From contig JAFTXL010000075.1 in NCBI GenBank assembly GCA_017464985.1, positions 1 through 8,543 of the forward strand: 8,543 bases of DNA, given 5' to 3'. Of this stretch, positions 1 through 5,505 are shown one piece after another. This stretch comes from Clostridia bacterium. GTDB lineage: Bacteria > Bacillota_A > Clostridia > UBA1212. How positions within the stretch are numbered: position 1 is the first letter of the stretch; each line of letters begins with the position of its first letter. Below the pieces are notes generated by a model. The model ran no database searches. It was not told the DNA's origin and was given only the letters and a program-made list of their open reading frames with translations. Both the position numbers and the translations under genes were made by a program.

Positions 1-1
1 A

Positions 2-25
2 AAATCCACTTTTTTATCTGGATTT
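2..25 (+). other. Weak inverted repeat at the left edge, possible end of an upstream transcript
   Basis: AAATCCA at 2-8 can pair with TGGATTT at 19-25 around a 10-base T-rich loop, and a T/A-rich stretch follows (TTTATTATTGTTAT). The stem is only 7 bp with three G/C pairs, so a terminator for a gene left of the window is possible but weak. No open reading frame is visible in 1-158. The only other symmetry here is the 10-bp palindrome GTTATATAAC at 61-70. Confidence 0.25.
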
Positions 26-108
26 ATTATTGTTATGCTGTATCGGATAGGTGGTATTCGGTTATATAACACTGTAATTTTTCGTAGACAATTGCTGAGT
101 TTTTCTTC

Positions 109-137
109 TTTATAATCTCCCTAAATAGTGATACAAT
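109..137 (+). promoter_or_regulatory. Candidate SigA promoter of the thyA operon
   Basis: An extended -10 box, TG-A-TACAAT, lies at 129-137 and is preceded at 17 bases by TTTATA (109-114), which matches four of six bases of TTGACA. Transcription would start near 144-145, giving a leader of about 50 bases before the preferred thyA start at 195. A second possible -10, TATAAT at 111-116, overlaps this -35, but its best -35 (TAGACA, 85-90) sits 20 bases away, which is too far. The sequence does not settle which is used, or whether both are. Confidence 0.42.
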
Positions 138-194
138 ATCCAAAATGGTGTTTACAAAGTGAAACAAATAAGATATGTCGGAGTGGTTAGAAAA

Positions 195-1025
195 ATGAGT
201 TCAGCTGATATTGCATTTATCAATACGTGTAAAGATATTTTAGAAAACGGTTCATGGGTAAAAGATGAGAGAGTTCGTCCTAAGTGGCCTGACGGAACGC
301 TTGCGTATACAAAAAAGAAGTTCTGTGTAGTAAACAGGTACGATTTGGAAAAAGAGTTTCCTCTTATGACTATTAGACCGATATCGCTTAAACTGGCAGT
401 CGATGAGATTCTTTGGATTTGGCAGAAAAAGTCAAATAATATACATGATTTAAACAGCCATATATGGGATTCATGGGCAGATGAGACGGGCTCTATCGGA
501 AAGGCATACGGATATCAGGTAGGTGTTAAACACAAATACAAAGAGGGTGAATTTGACATGATAGACCGTGTTATATATGACCTTAAAAATAATCCGTGCA
601 GCCGCAGAATAATGACTAACTTGTATAACTTTGAAGATCTGCATGAGATGGGTCTTTATCCATGTGCGTACAGCATGACATTTAATGTAACGGACGGAAA
701 GCTTTGCGCTATTTTGAATCAGCGTTCACAGGATATGCTTGCCGCTAATGCGTGGAATGTAGCTCAGTATGCAGCGCTTGTTTTGATGCTTGCGCAGGTC
801 ACAGGTCTTAAACCGGGTGAATTTGTTCACGTAATCGCTGACGCTCACATATATGACAGGCACATCCCGATTGTCGAAGAAATAATCAGCCGTGAGGTTT
901 TTCCAGCACCTAAGGTAGAACTTGATAAGAGTATAACGGATTTCTATGATTTTACTCCGGACAGCTTTAAAATTACAGACTATGTACATGGAGAAAAAAT
1001 AGGAAAATTTGAAGTGGCAATATAA
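195..1025 (+). CDS. thyA: Thymidylate synthase (ThyA)
   Basis: Makes dTMP by reductive methylation of dUMP, using methylene-tetrahydrofolate and releasing dihydrofolate; cytosolic, normally a dimer. Numbered from the ATG at 195 (276 residues, close to the 264 of E. coli ThyA), the landmarks are all present: the Ser-Arg-Arg phosphate-binding pair (R137-R138), the nucleophile C157 in a YPCAY context, QRS at 176-178 with D180, N188, the HIYDRH nucleotide-binding segment at 218-223, and the typical C-terminal VAI. The frame is open back to a GTG at 159, but that codon has no Shine-Dalgarno sequence and adds 12 residues not expected for the family. The ATG at 195 has GGAG at 180-183, slightly far at 11 bases, and starts MSSAD, as I recall for clostridial homologues. 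First gene of the operon, with malQ 10 bases downstream and folA after it supplying cofactor recycling. Confidence 0.95.
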   Translation: MSSADIAFINTCKDILENGSWVKDERVRPKWPDGTLAYTKKKFCVVNRYDLEKEFPLMTIRPISLKLAVDEILWIWQKKSNNIHDLNSHIWDSWADETGSIGKAYGYQVGVKHKYKEGEFDMIDRVIYDLKNNPCSRRIMTNLYNFEDLHEMGLYPCAYSMTFNVTDGKLCAILNQRSQDMLAANAWNVAQYAALVLMLAQVTGLKPGEFVHVIADAHIYDRHIPIVEEIISREVFPAPKVELDKSITDFYDFTPDSFKITDYVHGEKIGKFEVAI

Positions 1026-1029
1026 GGAG
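1024..1029 (+). promoter_or_regulatory. Ribosome-binding site that fixes the malQ start
   Basis: AAGGAG at 1024-1029 overlaps the thyA stop codon and lies 6 bases before the ATG at 1036. An earlier in-frame ATG at 1009 lies inside thyA and has no such site, so 1036 is preferred. Confidence 0.8.
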
Positions 1030-1035
1030 AAACAG

Positions 1036-2547
1036 ATGAGCAGTCAAAAACGTAAAGCCGGAGTGTTGCTTAATATATCGTCATTACCGGGTCCGTTTGG
1101 TGTGGGTGTTTTCGGCAGAGAAGCAAAAGAATTTATAGATGTTATTTCAGAAGCGGGTTTCAGAATCTGGCAGATACTTCCTCTCGGAAGTCTTGATTCC
1201 GGAAATTCTCCGTATGCCGCAGACAGCGCGTTTGCCGGAAATATATTATATATAGATCCGAGATTTTTAGAAGAAAAGAATTGGATAACAAAAGAAGAAC
1301 TCAGGGAGTGTATTTACAGCGGCACTCCGTTTACGGCAGAATATAAATTTGCATCAGAGAGTAAAAATAAAGTGCTGAAAAAAGCATTTAAAAGAATCGG
1401 CAGTGATGTAATGGCAGATATAGAAAAATTTGCGGAGGAAAATGCATGGCTGGAAGAGTATTCTCTTTTTAAAGCGGTGAAGGACCGTTTTAACGGCGCT
1501 TCGTGGATGGGATGGCCGGAGGAATATTCCGATTATGAAACATGCGTAAAACACAAGGAAGAATTTAAAGAAAGCATGGACTTTCATAAATTTGTACAGT
1601 ATGTGTTTTTTAAACAGTGGAAAGATATTAAAGAGTACGCAAACAGCAGAAAAGTTGAAATTGTGGGAGATATGCCCGTGTATATGGCGCCTGACAGCTG
1701 TGATGTGTGGGCGCATACCGAACTTTTCCAAATAGACGCGGAGTCGAAAAGACTTAAACAGGTTGCAGGTGTTCCGCCGGATTATTTTTCAGAGGATGGA
1801 CAGCTTTGGGGCAATCCTCTTTATGATTGGGAAAAAATGGAGCAGGAAAACTTTAAATGGTGGGTAGAACGTATAGGTTTTGCTCTTTCTATTTACGACA
1901 CGGTACGTATTGATCATTTTCGCGGCTTAGCATCGTATTGGGCAGTTCCGACAGAAGCAAAGAGCGCGAAAGAAGGTCATTGGGAGGAAGGTCCGGGACA
2001 GAAGCTTTTTGATGCGGTTAGTGAAAAATATAGTTCGCCGTCTATCATAGCAGAGGACTTAGGTGCTTTCGGAGAAGATGTTGTCAGCCTTTTGAATTCA
2101 ACGGGATTTCCGGGTATGAGAGTCATACAGTTTGGATTCGACCCGTATTCAAACAGCAGCAGTACGCATCTTCCGCATAATTATCCTTTTAACTGCTATG
2201 CGTATTTAGGAACTCACGATAATAACACTTTGCTCGGCTGGCTGTGGGAGGCAACTCCTGACGAACGTGAATTTGCACTTTACTATTGTGGTTTTAAAGG
2301 CGAAGACTGGGGCAAGGGAGGATATGAATCCGAATCGTGCCGATGCATTATTGAGACAGTATGGCGTTCTTCTGCCAATGTAGTGATAATATCTTTTCAG
2401 GATATGTGTGGTTTTGGAAGCGACGCAAGAATGAATATTCCCGGAGTGCCTGAGATGAATTGGCGTTTCAGGACTACAAAAGAAACAATATTAAGTATGG
2501 ATTCTGATTATTTCAGAAGAATAAACGGTTTGTTTGGAAGAATTTAA
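1036..2547 (+). CDS. malQ: 4-alpha-glucanotransferase (amylomaltase, GH77)
   Basis: Transfers alpha-1,4-glucan segments between malto-oligosaccharides, releasing glucose, as part of maltodextrin or glycogen use; cytosolic, with no signal peptide. The 503-residue length is typical of short bacterial amylomaltases. The catalytic triad is visible: nucleophile D293 in RIDHFRG, acid/base E340 in IAEDLG, and D395 in GTHDNNT. From the ATG at 1036 these numbers coincide with those I recall for the Thermus aquaticus enzyme (D293, E340, D395), which supports this start over 1009. Other family segments are the N-terminal SSLPGPFGVG region, QILPLG near residue 46, GDMPVY near 211, the substrate loop around 245-260 with GVPPDYFS, and a C-terminal QDMCGFGSDARMN segment. 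Odd point: it sits between thyA and folA, genes of an unrelated pathway, with no other maltodextrin gene in view. Confidence 0.95.
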   Translation: MSSQKRKAGVLLNISSLPGPFGVGVFGREAKEFIDVISEAGFRIWQILPLGSLDSGNSPYAADSAFAGNILYIDPRFLEEKNWITKEELRECIYSGTPFTAEYKFASESKNKVLKKAFKRIGSDVMADIEKFAEENAWLEEYSLFKAVKDRFNGASWMGWPEEYSDYETCVKHKEEFKESMDFHKFVQYVFFKQWKDIKEYANSRKVEIVGDMPVYMAPDSCDVWAHTELFQIDAESKRLKQVAGVPPDYFSEDGQLWGNPLYDWEKMEQENFKWWVERIGFALSIYDTVRIDHFRGLASYWAVPTEAKSAKEGHWEEGPGQKLFDAVSEKYSSPSIIAEDLGAFGEDVVSLLNSTGFPGMRVIQFGFDPYSNSSSTHLPHNYPFNCYAYLGTHDNNTLLGWLWEATPDEREFALYYCGFKGEDWGKGGYESESCRCIIETVWRSSANVVIISFQDMCGFGSDARMNIPGVPEMNWRFRTTKETILSMDSDYFRRINGLFGRI

Positions 2548-2560
2548 AACGGAGGGAAAT

Positions 2561-3079
2561 ATGTTTTTAGTTGTAGCTGTTGATAAAGAATGGGGAATAG
2601 GTTATAAAGGAGAACTGCTTGCGAGAGTAAAAGCGGATCTGTCGAATTTTGCAAAACTCACAACGGGAAAAACTGTCGTACTCGGTGCTAACACTCTTGC
2701 GACATTCCCGGGAGGAAGGGTTCTTAAAAACAGAACTAATATAGTTCTAAGCCGGAGATCTGAATATGCGCCTGACGGTGCAATAATGGTTCGCTCGATT
2801 GATGAACTTTTTGAAGAATTAAAAAAATACAATTCCGATGATGTTGCGGTAATAGGCGGTGCGAGTGTATACAAACAGCTTCTGCCCTACTGTGATACGG
2901 CATATGTTACACATTTTTACGAAAGCTTTGAAAAGGATGCATATTTTTTGGATTTAGACAGCGATGAAGATTGGAAATGTGTATCGTGCAGTGAGGATTT
3001 TTATTCGAATCCGGAAACTGACTTTCCTGCAGAACGGATGAAATACTGTTTTGCAAAGTATGAGAGGAGATCAAAATGA
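2561..3079 (+). CDS. folA: Dihydrofolate reductase (FolA/DfrA type)
   Basis: Reduces dihydrofolate, the by-product of ThyA, to tetrahydrofolate with NADPH; cytosolic. 172 residues from the ATG at 2561, which has GGAGGG at 2551-2556; the in-frame ATG at 2534 lies inside malQ and is rejected. Family marks: GIG at 12-14, the substrate-binding acid D26 (E. coli D27) in ADLSNF, T45 in the cofactor loop (E. coli T46), R58 (E. coli R57) before NIVLS, the GG pair 99-100 in VIGGASVY, and T117 (E. coli T113) in YVTH. Two usually conserved sites differ: the tryptophan before the catalytic acid (E. coli W22) is A21, and the arginine that contacts the NADPH 2'-phosphate (E. coli R44) is A43. As I recall, loss of that tryptophan is common in clostridial relatives. 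The stop overlaps the next start as ATGA (3076-3079). Confidence 0.92.
   Translation: MFLVVAVDKEWGIGYKGELLARVKADLSNFAKLTTGKTVVLGANTLATFPGGRVLKNRTNIVLSRRSEYAPDGAIMVRSIDELFEELKKYNSDDVAVIGGASVYKQLLPYCDTAYVTHFYESFEKDAYFLDLDSDEDWKCVSCSEDFYSNPETDFPAERMKYCFAKYERRSK
3064..3079 (+). promoter_or_regulatory. Ribosome-binding site and ATGA overlap coupling folA to the lipoprotein gene
   Basis: AGAGGAGA at 3063-3070, inside the end of folA, precedes the ATG at 3076 at normal spacing. That ATG shares bases with the folA stop TGA (3077-3079). This layout allows terminating ribosomes to restart directly, which usually keeps the two proteins at linked levels. Confidence 0.75.
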
Positions 3080-4176
3080 AATATGAGTATTTAAAGCGGA
3101 ATTTTGCTGAGACTTTTCGCCTAGTCTTTATATTTTGTTTTGTGATAGTGCTTTGTGTTATGGTGTTTTCTGGATGCTCAGGTGATACTGCCGGGAATAC
3201 TTCTCCGCAGGTGACATATTCGGAAGATGCCATACAGATTGAAAGCTACCTTGAATATGTTAAACTCGGTCAGTATAAGGGTATAAAAATCGAGAAGGCT
3301 ATATCTCCAAGCGAACTTGATATACATGATGCGTATCTTGAGATGATGAGCGCGTGTGAGTTTGACGGTGTATCGGACCGTGCTGTGGAGGACGGTGACG
3401 CGGTAAGTGTCAACTTTACAGCTTATATTGGAGATGAAGCGGTAGATGGTGTAGAAGGTACAGATGTATGCCTTATAATAGGATCCGATTCATTTGTTGA
3501 AGAATTTGAGAATGCTTGTGTAGGCGTTATGCCGGGTGAAGAATTTGATATAAATATTACATTTGATGAAGATTATACAGGAAACGAAGCTCTGGCAGGA
3601 AATGAAGTTACATTTAGGACTGAAATAAATTATATATATCCTCCTCTTTCTGACGAAACAGCTTATGTCGCTTCCCAGGGAACATTTCAGACTGCGGATG
3701 AGTTGCGCGATTATATAGTGCAGGCTCTTAAAGAGGATATGGATGAGGAATGGGAAAGCGAAAAGCAGAATTTACTTTTGAATGAAGTGTATGCGAATTC
3801 GGAAATAATAAGTTATCCGGATGGTCTTATAGAAAATTATATTTCCGAGTTGGAGGCAGCAGCGGAATACAACAAAGTAACTAATTGGGAGTATATTGGT
3901 GTTTCTGAAGATGAGTACGATACCTATGTACAGGAATTGGCAAAACAGGGTACGGCACTTGAACTTATTCTTCACGCAATTGCGGAATCAGAAAATATTA
4001 CAATAACGCAGGATGAGTACGATGCTGCCTGTGAAAAATACGCGGATTACGGATATGACAGCCGCGAGGATTTTGAGCGGTTTTACGGGTCGGATTTTAT
4101 TATAGAGACATTGCTTTCTGAAGAGGTTGTAGACTTTCTGGAGGAAAATGCCATGATAGTTGAAGTAAATGAGTGA
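3076..4176 (+). CDS. Trigger-factor-like FKBP-type prolyl isomerase lipoprotein
   Basis: 366 residues. Residues 13-33 are a hydrophobic signal segment ending in a lipobox (VFSGC) with the lipidated cysteine at 34, so the mature protein should be anchored on the outer face of the membrane. A short N-terminal stretch (about 60-98) resembles the segment before the trigger-factor PPIase domain. Residues 100-187 look like the FKBP domain: VEDGDAVSVNFTAYIGDE, then VEEFENACVGVMPGEEF and a VTFRTEINYI ending. Residues 190-366 are acidic, helical and chaperone-like, resembling the trigger-factor C-terminal/SurA-like region. The ribosome-binding N-terminal domain of true trigger factor is absent. The likely role is folding of exported proteins outside the cell, similar in idea to PrsA; substrates are unknown. 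Family membership is fairly sure; isomerase activity is inferred only. Confidence 0.85.
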   Translation: MKYEYLKRNFAETFRLVFIFCFVIVLCVMVFSGCSGDTAGNTSPQVTYSEDAIQIESYLEYVKLGQYKGIKIEKAISPSELDIHDAYLEMMSACEFDGVSDRAVEDGDAVSVNFTAYIGDEAVDGVEGTDVCLIIGSDSFVEEFENACVGVMPGEEFDINITFDEDYTGNEALAGNEVTFRTEINYIYPPLSDETAYVASQGTFQTADELRDYIVQALKEDMDEEWESEKQNLLLNEVYANSEIISYPDGLIENYISELEAAAEYNKVTNWEYIGVSEDEYDTYVQELAKQGTALELILHAIAESENITITQDEYDAACEKYADYGYDSREDFERFYGSDFIIETLLSEEVVDFLEENAMIVEVNE

Positions 4177-4182
4177 TTAAAT

Positions 4183-4725
4183 ATGATAGAGAAAGATAAG
4201 AAGTTAATTATAGTAATAAACGGCAGAGGTGGCTGCGGAAAAGACACTTTATGCGACATAACTGCCAAACATTATAAAGTGAGGAATGTATCAAGCATTA
4301 CTCCCATAAAGGAAATTGCAACTATTGCAGGCTGGGACGGCAGCAAAGATCCTAAATCAAGAAAAATGCTTGCTGATTTAAAGCAGATTTTCGTAGAGTA
4401 TAACGATTACTGCAATACGTATATATTGAATCAGGCAAAAGAGTTTGCAAAAAGTGATGAAAATATAATGTTTGTACATATACGCGAATGCAGCGAAATA
4501 CAAAAGTTTATGAGCCGTGCATCAGAACTCGAATCTGTAAAGTGCATTTCACTGCTCGTGCGCAGAACTACCGATGACGGATACGGCGGTGAGCTTTTGG
4601 GCAACAGTGCGGATGACGGTGTAGAAAACATGTCTTATGACTGCATATACGAAAATAATAAACCGCTTGATATGCTTGAAAACGATTTTATTGTTTTTAT
4701 GGAGAACTTGCTGGAAATTTACTGA
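4183..4725 (+). CDS. P-loop NTPase, probable deoxynucleoside monophosphate kinase-like protein
   Basis: 180 residues, cytosolic. A Walker A motif of kinase type, GRGGCGKDT, follows a hydrophobic beta strand (K20 binds phosphate). A GWDGSKDPKSRK segment at 50-61 and a FVHIRECSEI segment at 97-106 match what I recall for small bacterial and phage proteins of the dNMP kinase/dephospho-CoA kinase group; VRRTT at 126-130 could belong to the lid. The expected reaction is phosphate transfer from ATP to a nucleoside monophosphate. Its place at the end of a thyA-folA operon suggests a deoxynucleotide substrate such as dTMP, but that is inference. It starts 6 bases after the lipoprotein stop with no clear Shine-Dalgarno sequence (nearest GGAGG is at 4140-4144, about 38 bases away), so it is probably translated by reinitiation. 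Its last 7 bases overlap the end of the opposing gene. Confidence 0.7.
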   Translation: MIEKDKKLIIVINGRGGCGKDTLCDITAKHYKVRNVSSITPIKEIATIAGWDGSKDPKSRKMLADLKQIFVEYNDYCNTYILNQAKEFAKSDENIMFVHIRECSEIQKFMSRASELESVKCISLLVRRTTDDGYGGELLGNSADDGVENMSYDCIYENNKPLDMLENDFIVFMENLLEIY

Positions 4726-5426
4726 AACGGGTCGTTGTCTGTTTTTATGCGGTTTTCGGGATAGACGCTTAAATTACCTTCCGAGTCGCAGGTGGCAAGC
4801 AATACATCTCTGACAGAGTTTATTTTCTGTAGTTTGAGCTGTTCATTCAGCCAATCTGTATTTCTCCCTGCTGCTGTCAGATTTTTATCTTCAATTTTTC
4901 CGTCAATAATAACATTATATACAATATGATTCTGATCAACGCTGACCGCTAAGTCGTTCGGGCTTAGCGGTCTTATTCCTGCTTTGGGAAGAATTGAGAT
5001 CATACCGTTTGGTTCAAGTATTGCCGTCTCTATATCTGCAAGATTAAAATAACCGTTTCCCCGGCAGCGTACCAAAAAATCCGTGAGATCAAGCTTGCTT
5101 TTGCTGAAACTGTCACGGTATAGGATTCCTTTGTCGTAAAGTACGGTGGAGGTTCCGCTGACAGCTCTGCGAAACGGAATTGATTTCTTCCCGATGTATG
5201 CTATGAGTGATGTTCCGAAGCCGTATACGAGCATCGCTATAAGTGATGCCCAAATGTCTTTTTCCAACGATGTAGCCATTTCTGCCGCAATTGACCCGAT
5301 TGTAATACCATTGTTATAGTCAAACATATTAAGCTCTGACATTTGCGTGTTACCAACCAGTTTTGTGAGCAGAAAAAGAACAATTAAAGAAAAAATTGAT
5401 GTTAGAAATATTTTTAATAAAAACAT
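4719..5426 (-). CDS. DUF421 / YetF-family membrane protein
   Basis: 235 residues. Residues 3-22 and about 57-79 are hydrophobic helices, with a weaker hydrophobic stretch at 37-52, giving the small N-terminal membrane domain of the YetF family. The soluble part follows the family pattern: a strand region at 90-105 (TSTVLYDKGILYRD), LTDFLVRCRGNGYFNLADI at 114-132, AILEPNGMISILPK at 135-148, then a second lobe at 170-222 with IIDGKIEDKNL, a WLNEQLKLQ segment, and VRDVLLATCDSEGNL. Bacillus relatives (YetF, YrbG, YkjA) are poorly understood membrane proteins, and a DUF421 member takes part in spore germination; the role here is unknown. The ATG at 5426 has AAAGAGGG (5443 down to 5436) 9 bases upstream. 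It lies 79 bases after the surface-protein gene and may be co-transcribed with it. No terminator is seen beyond its stop, which lies within the opposing operon's last gene. Confidence 0.85.
   Translation of the reverse strand: MFLLKIFLTSIFSLIVLFLLTKLVGNTQMSELNMFDYNNGITIGSIAAEMATSLEKDIWASLIAMLVYGFGTSLIAYIGKKSIPFRRAVSGTSTVLYDKGILYRDSFSKSKLDLTDFLVRCRGNGYFNLADIETAILEPNGMISILPKAGIRPLSPNDLAVSVDQNHIVYNVIIDGKIEDKNLTAAGRNTDWLNEQLKLQKINSVRDVLLATCDSEGNLSVYPENRIKTDNDPFQ
4944..4972 (+). terminator. Strong hairpin inside the yetF-like gene, possible terminator of the thyA operon
   Basis: GACCGCTAAG (4944-4953) and CTTAGCGGTC (4963-4972) are perfect inverted repeats. In plus-strand RNA the stem extends inward by one G-U and one C-G pair to 12 bp with a 5-base loop (4956-4960). 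A moderately T-rich stretch (TCTTATTCCT) follows on the plus strand, and none follows on the minus strand. It lies about 220 bases beyond the stop of the last plus-strand gene, and the 7-base gene overlap leaves no room for an intergenic terminator. The missing continuous T-run makes the terminator role uncertain. Confidence 0.4.
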
Positions 5427-5469
5427 TAAGGTATGCCCTCTTTCTTTGTAGAAACAGTCATACCTTAAT
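5425..5469 (-). promoter_or_regulatory. Inverted repeat enclosing the yetF-like ribosome-binding site, possible attenuator
   Basis: ATTAAGGTATG (5425-5435) and CATACCTTAAT (5459-5469) are a perfect 11-bp inverted repeat with a 23-base loop (5436-5458). Read on the minus strand, the loop carries the AAAGAGGG ribosome-binding site, the second arm runs into the start codon, and a T-rich run (GTTTTTATT) follows at once. It could therefore act as a terminator for the surface-protein transcript, as a translational switch for the yetF-like gene, or as a DNA operator. The stem is A/U-rich (three G/C pairs per arm), so stability is modest. Confidence 0.45.
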
Positions 5470-5480
5470 TATGTACATAA
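5469..5480. repeat. Perfect 12-bp palindrome upstream of the yetF-like gene
   Basis: TTATGTACATAA reads identically on both strands and abuts the outer arm of the 5425-5469 inverted repeat. It lies in the 79-base gap between the two minus-strand genes, about 45 bases upstream of the yetF-like start. Regulator binding sites often have this symmetry, but no convincing -35/-10 pair is visible beside it, so the role is open. Confidence 0.35.
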
Positions 5481-5505
5481 ACTTTACGTTTTAATCCGCG
5501 TTACT

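Noticed and set aside
1..158. Folate-sensing riboswitch ahead of thyA
   Set aside because: I found no convincing multi-helix conserved core; the candidate promoter leaves a leader of only about 50 bases.
159..194. GTG start giving a 12-residue longer ThyA
   Set aside because: No ribosome-binding site precedes it, the extra residues are not expected for the family, and the ATG at 195 has GGAG upstream and a family-like beginning.
1009..1035. Earlier ATG for malQ inside thyA
   Set aside because: AAGGAG lies just before the ATG at 1036, and from there the catalytic residues fall at the expected numbers.
1354..1731. 125-codon open frame on the minus strand within malQ
   Set aside because: It lies fully inside a gene with clear catalytic motifs, and its translation shows no family features or start signal.
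2534..2560. Earlier ATG for folA inside malQ
   Set aside because: The GGAGGG at 2551-2556 serves the ATG at 2561, and FolA proteins begin with the hydrophobic strand that starts there.
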